A DNA stretch of 27,503 nt from Fluviicola sp. (GTDB taxonomy: Bacteria > Bacteroidota > Bacteroidia > Flavobacteriales_D > Crocinitomicaceae): NCBI RefSeq assembly GCF_030151805.1, contig NZ_JASLCN010000284.1:1-27503 (forward strand), given 5' to 3'. Both the position numbers and the translations under genes were made by a program. Within the stretch, counting starts at the first letter, position 1; each line of letters opens with the position of its first letter. Under the pieces are notes generated by a model, which ran no database searches, was not told where the DNA came from, and saw nothing but the letters and a program-made list of their open reading frames with translations. Positions 15,140 through 23,183 of the stretch are shown piece by piece.

Positions 15140-15172
15140 AAAATCTATTAAAATTTGTCTTTCTGATCAAAA
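15140..15172 (-). promoter_or_regulatory. Internal promoter in front of the aminotransferase gene
   Basis: Minus-strand TTTTG (15172-15168), 20-nt spacer, TAGATTTT (15147-15140), seven of eight bases of TAnnTTTG. The box ends four nt before the ATG at 15135, so the mRNA would be leaderless. Confidence 0.5.
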
Positions 15173-15214
15173 GCAGTATCTGCTCTCATTTTGGCGAAAT
15201 TACTGAATATTCTA

Positions 15215-16231
15215 CTAGCGCGACATATTTTTATACTTATCGCCCGGCTTTCTGTTCGCTATTAAAAAGGTTGCAATTCCTTTCAGATACCCCCAACCGT
15301 AGCTGATATGCAGAATCGGGAAAATCACAAAAATGCGGTTAAACTCATTGACACTTTCTGCAATCCGGGAAGTAACAAAAAGACCTAAAAGGAGATAAAT
15401 TCCAAAGAAGGACAATCCATAAAGCCACAGCAGCGGATGAATCAAAAATAAAAACTGGACGAGTATCAGGTACAAGACAAACAAGGGCGGAACCAATTGT
15501 CTGAGCGTTGTAACAGCTTTGTGTTTCTTATTGACATATACTTTCCAGTATCCGTATTGCATGAATTGCTTCCACAATTGGCTGATACTTCCGCGAACAT
15601 AGTATTTCAACGAAATCGACGCATTGTACCAGATTTTTCCTCCGGCTTTCGTCACCCGAAAGTTGAAATCATCATCCTGGTTGCGAATCAATTCTTCATC
15701 AAAGTACCCGATTTTTTCAAAAACCCAGCCCGGATACATCGGAGTTCCGACTGTATCCACAAATCCGGATTCGCTGAGCGTTCTGAAATTTCCCAATCCC
15801 ATTCCGAAGGATGTTCCCATCGCTTTGGCAATCATTTTTCCCTCTTCATTGAGATACACATTGTTGACTGCTCCGCCAACACACCAGATCTCCGGATTCT
15901 TTTGAAGCGTTTCCGCCGCATCTTTCAAATAATTCGGCGAAACGACTTGTCTCGCCCCGATAATCTGGTAGAAATCCGCATCTTTTGTTGCATAGATTCC
16001 CAGGTTAAAGGCATACGGCGTGAGTTGTTTTTCATTCGGAACGATTTTCAGGTCCTTGTATTTTGTTTGAAGATCATTCAACAATTCAAGTGTTCCGTCA
16101 TTGCTTTTTCCGTCAACTACATTGACAAAAAGCTCATAATTTTCAGGTAAATCGGATGCATAAATGGCCCGAATACATTCTTCGATATTCCGGACTTCAT
16201 TTCTGCACGGGATAACAACTGCGATTTTCAT
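15215..16231 (-). CDS. Family 2 glycosyltransferase with C-terminal membrane segments
   Basis: Inverting GT-A glycosyltransferase using a nucleotide sugar, acting at the inner face of the cytoplasmic membrane. The 338 residues start with the GT2 motif VVIPCRNEVRNI (5-16), then VVDGKSNDGT (38-47), and an acidic NQDDDFNFR near 184 in the acceptor-side region. Hydrophobic helices at about 245-310 suggest membrane attachment. The start overlaps the preceding LpxD-like stop by four bases (ATGA). Donor and acceptor sugars cannot be read from sequence. Confidence 0.9.
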   Translation of the reverse strand: MKIAVVIPCRNEVRNIEECIRAIYASDLPENYELFVNVVDGKSNDGTLELLNDLQTKYKDLKIVPNEKQLTPYAFNLGIYATKDADFYQIIGARQVVSPNYLKDAAETLQKNPEIWCVGGAVNNVYLNEEGKMIAKAMGTSFGMGLGNFRTLSESGFVDTVGTPMYPGWVFEKIGYFDEELIRNQDDDFNFRVTKAGGKIWYNASISLKYYVRGSISQLWKQFMQYGYWKVYVNKKHKAVTTLRQLVPPLFVLYLILVQFLFLIHPLLWLYGLSFFGIYLLLGLFVTSRIAESVNEFNRIFVIFPILHISYGWGYLKGIATFLIANRKPGDKYKNMSR

Positions 16232-17133
16232 TTTTTCTCGAAAGGTTTTGCAGGATTTCCAGCTACAATGCTTCCTTCCGCTACATTTTTAACTACCACA
16301 GCACCCAATCCTACTAAGGAATTATCTGCAACCTGTAGTTTTTGCCGGATCGAAGACGAGGGAGAAACCCACACATTTTCTCCGATTTCAACACTTCCGG
16401 CAACCATCGCATTGGCAATGATCAAACTGTTTTTACCGATCTTCACTCCATGAGCAATGTGAACCAGGTTATCCACTTTCACATTTTCTTCCAGTAACGT
16501 GGAGCCCAAAACTGCGCGGTCGATACACACGTTATTTCCGATCTCAACACGGTTCCGAAGCACTACATTTCCGATATGGGGCATTAATTCGTATGCATTC
16601 TCTTCGTTCATTTCGTAGCCGAAACCAACTCCTCCGATCGTATTGTTCGAACCAAGTGTGCAATCGTCTCCGATTTCGGTAGATGCATGAATAACCGTAT
16701 TCGCGCCGATCGTCACCCGATTTCCGAACACACAGTTTTTATCAATAAATACATTTGCCCCGATATGTACTGTGTCCGGATTAAATTTCACCGACGGATC
16801 AATAACTGCCGTAGGATGAACAAATCCGAAGGTTTTCTTGTCCGCAAAAAATTCCTGCAACACTTTCAAAAAAGCGCTTCGTGGTTTCTCAACCGGAATC
16901 AGATGAAGCTGTGGCAATTGTTCTTTCATTTCAGTGAAAACCGGAATGCTCACAATCACATTTCCACCTTTCAGGGCGATCAGATTTTCTTTGTTTTTAT
17001 CTGAACACCAGCCCAATGATGCAACACCAAAATCCGCATCATCAAGCGAGCGAATTTGAGTAATCTGCTGATCATTCCCTGAACTTTCCGAGCCGGACTG
17101 CAAGAAACTTCTAATTTCTTCTAAACGAATCAT
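16228..17133 (-). CDS. LpxD-like N-acyltransferase (left-handed beta-helix)
   Basis: Acyl transfer to an amino group of a nucleotide sugar. The 301 residues (ATG 17133) have an LpxD-type N-terminal uridine-binding domain with EKPRSAFLKVL (82-92), then from about 106 a hexapeptide-repeat beta-helix. LpxD hallmarks follow: GFGYEMNE (about 170), VEIGNNVCIDRAVLGST, and DNLVHIAHGVKIG with His228 at the catalytic position. It lies one nt after a PIG-L deacetylase and inside a polysaccharide operon, not next to lpxA/lpxC/fabZ. I infer a dedicated sugar N-acyltransferase rather than the lipid A enzyme. The frame can be extended three codons to a TTG, which I reject. Confidence 0.85.
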   Translation of the reverse strand: MIRLEEIRSFLQSGSESSGNDQQITQIRSLDDADFGVASLGWCSDKNKENLIALKGGNVIVSIPVFTEMKEQLPQLHLIPVEKPRSAFLKVLQEFFADKKTFGFVHPTAVIDPSVKFNPDTVHIGANVFIDKNCVFGNRVTIGANTVIHASTEIGDDCTLGSNNTIGGVGFGYEMNEENAYELMPHIGNVVLRNRVEIGNNVCIDRAVLGSTLLEENVKVDNLVHIAHGVKIGKNSLIIANAMVAGSVEIGENVWVSPSSSIRQKLQVADNSLVGLGAVVVKNVAEGSIVAGNPAKPFEKK

Positions 17134-17134
17134 A

Positions 17135-17770
17135 TCAATCAATTATCCAGCGAACAATGTTAAATGCTTCTGCATATTTTGTCCCGATCTGAACTCCTCT
17201 TGTCCGTGCAACGGATCTTAAGAAATCTTCATCGGAATAAGGTCTGTGCGCCTGAGATTGGTATTCTTTCAGCGCATTCACTTTTGTCTGCACATGATTT
17301 TCAGTCAAATGAATGAAACTGGAAGTGGAAAAAGACAAATTATTCCACGGAAGTTCATACGACATAATGGACGAGAATTTGAATGCTCTCAAACCTTCCG
17401 TAGCAATTGTTGCGTGATCCTGGTGAACATCCTGCAAATCCGGCATAAAGATCAATTCCGGCTTGATTTCCGAGCGAAGTTTGATCAAATCATCCAGAAT
17501 ATCCTGACGACGATATCCGAACGTGCGTACATCGTAATCAAACAAAATCAGGTTTTCAGGCTTAATTCCAAGAACTTTGGTCGCAGCCTTCACTTCCGTG
17601 ATCAGAATATCTGACGGGAACTGAGGAAGTACGGATTGCTGACAAGCTGAGAAAGCTGCGTAATATACCTCATGCCCTTCTTCAATAAATTTTGCTATTG
17701 ATCCACCACATCCGAATTCACCATCATCTGTATGAGGTGCCAAAACAAGCACTCTTTTTTTATTTTTCAT
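17135..17770 (-). CDS. PIG-L/LmbE-family deacetylase
   Basis: Zn-dependent N-deacetylase of the PIG-L/LmbE fold (MshB, BshB and GlcNAc-PI deacetylase relatives). The 211 residues from ATG 17770 show the metal-binding motif HTDDGE at 13-18 (family pattern HPDDE) and the second site HQDH at 116-119. Substrate is probably an N-acetylated sugar, possibly a UDP-linked one because the next gene, one nt later, is an LpxD-like acyltransferase. An upstream TTG at 17779 gives three more residues and is less likely. The 67-nt gap before it shows no clear promoter. Confidence 0.88.
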   Translation of the reverse strand: MKNKKRVLVLAPHTDDGEFGCGGSIAKFIEEGHEVYYAAFSACQQSVLPQFPSDILITEVKAATKVLGIKPENLILFDYDVRTFGYRRQDILDDLIKLRSEIKPELIFMPDLQDVHQDHATIATEGLRAFKFSSIMSYELPWNNLSFSTSSFIHLTENHVQTKVNALKEYQSQAHRPYSDEDFLRSVARTRGVQIGTKYAEAFNIVRWIID

Positions 17771-17837
17771 TCTATTCAATCGTGTTTATATATCGCGTGT
17801 TGTTTTAAAGCTCTTGTCATGAAGTTAGCTAAATAAT

Positions 17838-18914
17838 TCATGAATCTGCAACAACCCTTTTAATCAAATCTGTAATCTTTGTGGTGGACGTTCCATCACC
17901 AAAGTGGTTTTTTCTTTCTGTTTGAGGAGAAAAGGAAGCAATAGCTTCTAAAATCCGGTCTTTTGAAGCTCCAACGAGTATATTCCATCCGTCTTCAACC
18001 GTCTCGACCCATTCCGTTTCCTCTCTTAATGTAACGCAGGAAACTCCCAAAAAGAAAGCTTCTTTTTGAACTCCGCCGCTATCTGTTACAATTTTTTTTG
18101 CAGTGGCCTCTAAACGAACCATATCCAGATAACCCAGCGGCTCAATAATCCGGACGTTTTCAGAAGCTTTTATTCCGTAATCCGACATATATTTCAATGT
18201 CCGGGGATGAAGCGGCAAAATAATTTGTTCTCCGGATTCATTCAAGGCTTCAAAAATAGCTTTCAAATGATCTGTATTATTGGTGTTTTCTGCACGGTGA
18301 ATGGTACAAAGAATAAACTCCTTTTCCCGAAGGTTCAATTCATTCAGAATGGAACTTTTTTCCCGGGCAAGTTCTGCAAAACGCAAAATTCCGTCATACA
18401 TCACATCGCCAACCAGGTGAACTCCTTCCGTAATTCCTTCCTTTTCAAGGTTTTCGATTGCCGTTTGTGTTGGCACGAACAATAGACCTGACAAATGATC
18501 CGTTAAAATCCGGTTTTGTTCTTCCGGCATGGATTTATTGAAACTCCGCAATCCGGCCTCCACATGAATCACCGGAATCAGCATTTTTGATGCGGCCAAA
18601 GCCCCTGCCAATGTCGAGTTCGTGTCACCGTAAACCAATACAAAATCCGGTTTTTCGGTTTCGAGCACTTTCTCGATTTCAATCAGCATGGCTCCCGTCA
18701 TTGCTCCGTGGGAACCCGAACCGATGTTCAAATGATAATCCGGTTTGGGAATATTTAATTCTTCGAAGAATACATCCGACATGTTCGAGTCGTAATGCTG
18801 ACCGGTGTGAACCAAAACCTCCTCAAAGCTCTCTTTCAAAACAACAGATAAGGCTGCTGCTTTGATAAATTGCGGACGAGCGCCAAGGATAGTAACTATT
18901 TTGCGTTTCCCCAT
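17838..18914 (-). CDS. wecB: UDP-N-acetylglucosamine 2-epimerase (non-hydrolysing)
   Basis: Converts UDP-GlcNAc to UDP-ManNAc in the cytoplasm, or acts on a related 2-acetamido sugar as in WbpI/FnlC-like enzymes. The 358 residues show TILGARPQFIK (8-18), VYGDTNSTLAG (94-104), HVEAGLRS (117-124), PEEQNR (130-135) and TDSGGVQKEA near 275, all typical of the GT-B-fold epimerase. It lies three nt after the Wzy-like gene. WecB versus a WbpI-type enzyme for 2,3-diacetamido sugars is undecided. Confidence 0.9.
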   Translation of the reverse strand: MGKRKIVTILGARPQFIKAAALSVVLKESFEEVLVHTGQHYDSNMSDVFFEELNIPKPDYHLNIGSGSHGAMTGAMLIEIEKVLETEKPDFVLVYGDTNSTLAGALAASKMLIPVIHVEAGLRSFNKSMPEEQNRILTDHLSGLLFVPTQTAIENLEKEGITEGVHLVGDVMYDGILRFAELAREKSSILNELNLREKEFILCTIHRAENTNNTDHLKAIFEALNESGEQIILPLHPRTLKYMSDYGIKASENVRIIEPLGYLDMVRLEATAKKIVTDSGGVQKEAFFLGVSCVTLREETEWVETVEDGWNILVGASKDRILEAIASFSPQTERKNHFGDGTSTTKITDLIKRVVADS

Positions 18915-18917
18915 TTT

Positions 18918-20174
18918 TTAATCCTTGTTTTGGTTTTTTCTTTCCGAAATATTTTGAATGAATATCAGCAATACCGGAATCCAGAATGAATAGAACACAA
19001 CTCCCGACTGACGCTGCAGCATGGATTCAAACAACATATTGAAAGCTAAACCGGAGATCAAAAGCAATAATAAAAAGTTCCGGTGTTTGATTGCTACATA
19101 GATGCACGAACCAATCAATCCCAGCAAAATCAATAACCCAAAAATTCCGATTTCCAATGTTGTTTGCAAATACTGATTATGCGGATTGAGATCATCTGTC
19201 ACCAATTGATGGAAACCATACTGATTCAATCTTCCGAACAAGTACTCGTCTACATTTCCTGTTCCGACTCCAAACGGATGTTCCAAAATCAACTCCGTAG
19301 AGATCGTCCACATCACCAGGCGTTTCTGATTTCCCGGAATCGCAGGATCATCTACCCGTTTGGCTAAAAATGCATGCGGATCTGCAACATATTCTGAAAT
19401 AGCTCCTTTCGTTACCCGTACATCGTCTTCGATCCCGGGAACTTTGCTGAGAATGACAAAAAGCAAAACCGGCCCCAAAAGCAAAACAGCAAGTGCGACC
19501 CACTTTCCGAGTTTCCTGTAAAGGAGATAAACAAACAATCCGACCAATACAACTCCCAAAAATAAGATTCCCGCCAGGCTCAAACAGAAGAAATAAAACA
19601 CCGATGCAAACAAAGTATACGGAATAACGGCAAACAAGGAAAAGCCTTTCCATTTTTTTCGATAACCGTACCACGCCGAAGCTGTTGCAAAGAGCAGGAA
19701 TCCGGAGAAATAACTCGGATGATGAACCGGAGAGATATAACTGGAAGAAAAACAGTATAGCAACCACTGATGCCGTTCATAACAATTGCAGGAACTCAGG
19801 ATTCCGATTCCGGCTACAACCAGCGTTCCGGCTATTAATCCGATAACGGACCATTGAAGTTTCCATTCAAATTTCGGCCTGATCGACAATAACAACGGAA
19901 TAACCAGTAAAGACAATTTGTATTCGGCATATTTCAAGCCATTCGCCAATTCATGGCTAAAAAAGATTCCGATCAGATACGCCACGTAAAGCAGCATCAT
20001 GAACATTCCCGGACGATTCAGCGACCAACTGACTTCTTTTCTGATATAAGCCACAGCAACCAAAACAAGGAGCAATAGAACCATCGGAGCCGCCAACTTC
20101 GGAAAAACCAAGGTCCCAAACGAAAACAATCCGAGATATATGGAAAAAATCTGTCCGAAGCTGACTTGTTTCAT
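18918..20174 (-). CDS. O-antigen polymerase/ligase family (Wzy/WaaL-like)
   Basis: A 418-residue polytopic membrane protein with about 11-12 hydrophobic segments and one large periplasmic loop at about 260-345. The Wzy_C region TELILEHPFGVGTGN...DLNPHNQYLQTTLEIGIFG (written with a gap) is typical of the O-antigen ligase/polymerase superfamily. Polymerisation of lipid-linked repeat units fits the Wzx/Wzy context; ligation to lipid A core is the alternative, and sequence alone does not separate them. It begins a gene group after a 212-nt gap. A TAAATTCG sequence directly before the ATG resembles a -7 box with one mismatch. Confidence 0.82.
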   Translation of the reverse strand: MKQVSFGQIFSIYLGLFSFGTLVFPKLAAPMVLLLLVLVAVAYIRKEVSWSLNRPGMFMMLLYVAYLIGIFFSHELANGLKYAEYKLSLLVIPLLLSIRPKFEWKLQWSVIGLIAGTLVVAGIGILSSCNCYERHQWLLYCFSSSYISPVHHPSYFSGFLLFATASAWYGYRKKWKGFSLFAVIPYTLFASVFYFFCLSLAGILFLGVVLVGLFVYLLYRKLGKWVALAVLLLGPVLLFVILSKVPGIEDDVRVTKGAISEYVADPHAFLAKRVDDPAIPGNQKRLVMWTISTELILEHPFGVGTGNVDEYLFGRLNQYGFHQLVTDDLNPHNQYLQTTLEIGIFGLLILLGLIGSCIYVAIKHRNFLLLLLISGLAFNMLFESMLQRQSGVVFYSFWIPVLLIFIQNISERKNQNKD

Positions 20175-20298
20175 GTTACGAATTTAGGAAATAATTAATT
20201 GCGGTTTCAGATGACAAATGATTCCTGTGAACAAAATAGGATTGTAAAATATCGGAATAAACTGCCAGCTTAATGATTTTTATTGGGGTCTCAGGTTT

Positions 20299-20367
20299 AA
20301 TGACTATTTGCAGCTTGTTTTCGGCTGTCAATCCGGGAAGAAGAAAAAATCAGCTGAATAAGTCATT
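20299..20367. repeat. Imperfect inverted repeat in the gap between hisF-like and wzy-like genes
   Basis: Arms at about 20299-20315 (AATGACTATTTGCAGCT) and 20351-20367 (CAGCTGAATAAGTCATT) are complementary apart from small offsets, with a 35-nt loop. The 212-nt gap 20175-20386 holds no ORF I believe. The structure may attenuate or end the hisF transcript, but a clear T tract is lacking on the minus strand. Confidence 0.35.
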
Positions 20368-20386
20368 TTCAAGTAAATCGAAGCAC

Positions 20387-21145
20387 TCAAAAAATCCGCT
20401 TCAACTCCTTTTGATCCGGATAAGTGATCAAAACTGCTTTGTGTTTTCCATGAAACACAAACATGCTTCCGGCAGCCACTGCGGATGCTCCGGCATGATT
20501 AATTGCTTTGTCGAAATCATCAATAGTATTTGCTCCCCCGCATGCTATCACCGGAATTTGAACAACCGAACTGATTTCCGAAATCAATTCCAGGTCATAA
20601 CCTTTCATCGTTCCATCCCGGTCTACCGATTGGATCATGAGTTCACCAACCCCGATTTGTTCCAGTTCCACTGCAAATTCTACCGGAGTTTTTTTTGTAT
20701 TCGCTTTTCCGTTACGCGAATGCAACTCGTACGTTCCCCAAAAATTCTTTTTGACATCCAAAGAGGCCACAATCGTTGAACTTCCGAATTGAGTAATGGC
20801 TTCTTTCACCACCTTCAAATCCTGGTATAACAATGAATTGATGACCACTTTCTCCATTCCGATCTTTAAAAGCGCGCGAATATCTTCCAGTGTTTTGATT
20901 CCTCCGCCATAAGCCAAAGGCATAAAACATTCTTCTGCGATTTCCCTTAAGGATTCAAATGGAATCGGTTGCAATTCGAACGCAGCTGAAATATTCAGCA
21001 AAATCAACTCGTCTACTTCCTTTTCATTAAATATCCGGACCGCATTTAACGGATCTCCAATGTACTTCGGATTTTTAAACTGAACGGTTTTGACCAATCC
21101 TCCGCTTTGCACTAGTAAGACAGGAATAACTCTCGGAATCGCCAT
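20387..21145 (-). CDS. HisF-like cyclase-type subunit of a sugar amidation system (HisF2/WbpZ type)
   Basis: Beta/alpha-barrel related to imidazole glycerol phosphate synthase HisF. The 252 residues keep AYGGGIKTLEDI (about 78-89), phosphate-binding CGGANTIDDF and Asp130 (SLDVKK), but the first catalytic acid is lost: the position of Asp11 is Leu11 in IPVLLVQ. True HisF needs Asp11 and Asp130, so histidine synthesis is unlikely. HisF2 proteins of O-antigen loci show the same GLVKTVxF...YxGDPxNAVRIFN signature and pass ammonia from HisH2 to an N-acetyl sugar amidotransferase. The ATG shares a base with the HisH stop. Confidence 0.88.
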   Translation of the reverse strand: MAIPRVIPVLLVQSGGLVKTVQFKNPKYIGDPLNAVRIFNEKEVDELILLNISAAFELQPIPFESLREIAEECFMPLAYGGGIKTLEDIRALLKIGMEKVVINSLLYQDLKVVKEAITQFGSSTIVASLDVKKNFWGTYELHSRNGKANTKKTPVEFAVELEQIGVGELMIQSVDRDGTMKGYDLELISEISSVVQIPVIACGGANTIDDFDKAINHAGASAVAAGSMFVFHGKHKAVLITYPDQKELKRIF

Positions 21146-21762
21146 TAAAAATGAATCATAAAATTGGACAATAACTTCATTCCGTATTTGTGGCTTTTTT
21201 CCGGATGAAACTGAACTCCCAGGATATTTTCCTTTTGGAAAGCCGAATCAAATTCGTGAATATAGTGACTGGTTAAAATCACATCTTCCGGATTTTCACA
21301 CTTGACACAATAAGAGTGCCCGAAATAAAATTTCGGCTCTTCATACATTTCATTCAGTAAAAGACTATCCTTTTTCAACGAGACATATTCCCATCCCATA
21401 TGAGGAACAGGGAGTTTTTTTGCTGTTTTTGAGGCATCGAAACGAATCGTTTCTGCGTCTATCCAACCCAATCCGTTACGAACACCTTCTTCACTTTTCC
21501 GGGTAAATAAATGCATTCCGAGGCAAATTCCTAAAACGGGAGTTTTTTCTTCCTGGACTTTTCGGTTTAATAGCGGGATCAGTTCTTTCTCTTCCAGGTT
21601 TTTCATTCCCTGATCAAAAGCTCCAACACCCGGAAGAATGAGTTTTTCAGCAATTTGAATGATTGCATGATCGGAAGTAATCACCGGATCGAATCCGATC
21701 TTTCGAAGCATGTTTTTGATAGAACCCGGGTTCCCCAAACCGTAATCAACGATAACAATCAT
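21145..21762 (-). CDS. HisH-like glutamine amidotransferase subunit
   Basis: Class I glutaminase that releases ammonia from glutamine for its HisF-like partner. The 205 residues contain the nucleophile Cys80 in GICLGMHLF, the triad His186/Glu188 in FHPEKSH, the early DYGLGNPGSIKN (6-17) and PGVGAFDQGM (44-53). All catalytic residues are present, so it should be active. Overlaps the hisF-like gene by one base (TAATG), consistent with a tight 1:1 complex. Within a polysaccharide operon this is the HisH2 type rather than the histidine biosynthetic copy. Confidence 0.9.
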   Translation of the reverse strand: MIVIVDYGLGNPGSIKNMLRKIGFDPVITSDHAIIQIAEKLILPGVGAFDQGMKNLEEKELIPLLNRKVQEEKTPVLGICLGMHLFTRKSEEGVRNGLGWIDAETIRFDASKTAKKLPVPHMGWEYVSLKKDSLLLNEMYEEPKFYFGHSYCVKCENPEDVILTSHYIHEFDSAFQKENILGVQFHPEKSHKYGMKLLSNFMIHF

Positions 21763-21815
21763 TCAATTCACTTATAAAATCAAGGTAAAAATTACCCATT
21801 AAATCGCTCTCTTTT

Positions 21816-23093
21816 TCACAGCGTACTTTCATCCGTGCGTTTAATCATCCGGATGGCCACTCCGATTACAAAAATGTAAAAGATAAACCGTGCAATACTG
21901 AAGCCCCACAAAGCAGATTCCATCTTGTCGGAATAAGCACGACCGATGAAAAAACCGGCTAAAATCACCACCAAATGAAGTACGTCATAATACAACAACA
22001 CCTGTTGTTTTTGCAAGCGGATAAAAATAAAAGACAGCGAGGAAGAAACAAACCACGCAGCTAACCAAAGTACCATGATGCGGGCTATCGGCATGAGTTC
22101 CATCCATTGTTTTCCCAATATTGCAGCAACCATTGAACCCGGAATCAGGTAAACCACCACAATCGGAATCAAAGCAATCAACGCCAGGTTTTTAGCAAAT
22201 CGGATATACATGTGAAGCAGGTGTTCCTTGCTCTTCGTTTCTGCCAGTTTGGAATAAAACACCTGGGAAAACGAAATGGCCACCACTCCGAATCCTGCAG
22301 ACAAATAAGTCATCGAAACACCGATCATTCCGACCATTTGTTCTCCGAAATAAACCAGGAACAATTGAAGATAAACCACGTTAATCAAATTCCCTAAAAA
22401 AACACTCGGCGTGGTAAAAAACAAAAATTTCTTGTTTTCACGAACAGTTTCACGGCTAATGTTGTTATCCAACAATTTCAATGCCCTGCTGTCCCGTTTT
22501 ACAAATGTCCGGACGTAATAGAGAACTGCTCCGATAAATCCGGAAAGCCTTCCGATAATCAATCCGAAAACTCCCAGGTTCAGCATCCCTGAAACCAATT
22601 TTACAGATTCCGAGGTTCCGGTTTGAACCAGTTTTGCAAATGAAATGACCTTGAATCTTCTTTTACGGTTAAACCAATAAGAAAACAAATCGGTCATGGA
22701 AAAGAAAATGATGTATGCCGGCAGAAGGAACAGGTAATTACTTAAACGTGGGGCTTCCAAATAATCCGCAATAAAGTCCCGGAATATCAGCACCAGAACA
22801 CTACTGATCACTGTCACGATCAACACGATTTTCAATGCTCCGAAAAATAGGTTAATGGCATTTCGTTCCCGGTTTTGCAAAACAATTCCATACTCCAGTT
22901 TACCGGAAGCAACCGATGAAAAAAGTTCGGACAACGAAATAAAAACTGCCAGCAAACCGAAATCTGCCGGAGAATAGTAATAACGCTGTAAAATCGGTAA
23001 AACAAAAAAGGGAATCAACTGGGAAAGAAGTGAACCACTGAAAAGTACCAGTATGTTCCTTATAAAATCAGATTCCCTAATACGTTGAATCAT
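21816..23093 (-). CDS. Polysaccharide flippase (Wzx/MATE-like)
   Basis: A 425-residue membrane protein with about 12 hydrophobic segments of the polysaccharide transport (MOP) superfamily. Role: flips undecaprenyl-diphosphate-linked repeat units across the inner membrane. The N-terminal SGSLLSQLIPFFVLPIL and the following YYSPADFGLLAV motif are typical. The C-terminal end strongly resembles the truncated flippase at 27276-27503 (shared SALWGFSI and FI(F/Y)IRL), so there are two paralogues 4 kb apart. Confidence 0.88.
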   Translation of the reverse strand: MIQRIRESDFIRNILVLFSGSLLSQLIPFFVLPILQRYYYSPADFGLLAVFISLSELFSSVASGKLEYGIVLQNRERNAINLFFGALKIVLIVTVISSVLVLIFRDFIADYLEAPRLSNYLFLLPAYIIFFSMTDLFSYWFNRKRRFKVISFAKLVQTGTSESVKLVSGMLNLGVFGLIIGRLSGFIGAVLYYVRTFVKRDSRALKLLDNNISRETVRENKKFLFFTTPSVFLGNLINVVYLQLFLVYFGEQMVGMIGVSMTYLSAGFGVVAISFSQVFYSKLAETKSKEHLLHMYIRFAKNLALIALIPIVVVYLIPGSMVAAILGKQWMELMPIARIMVLWLAAWFVSSSLSFIFIRLQKQQVLLYYDVLHLVVILAGFFIGRAYSDKMESALWGFSIARFIFYIFVIGVAIRMIKRTDESTL

Positions 23094-23183
23094 TTTTTCC
23101 TTCTCGTTCTTAGATTACCTTGCGAATTTAACCAAATTGGGCGGATGATGGTATGAAGGGGATTTACTCTTTCCAATCACCTG

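Noticed and set aside
16228..17133. Canonical lipid A LpxD
   Set aside because: Neighbours are polysaccharide genes and a PIG-L deacetylase, not lpxC/fabZ/lpxA; kept as LpxD-like, though a genome search would be decisive.
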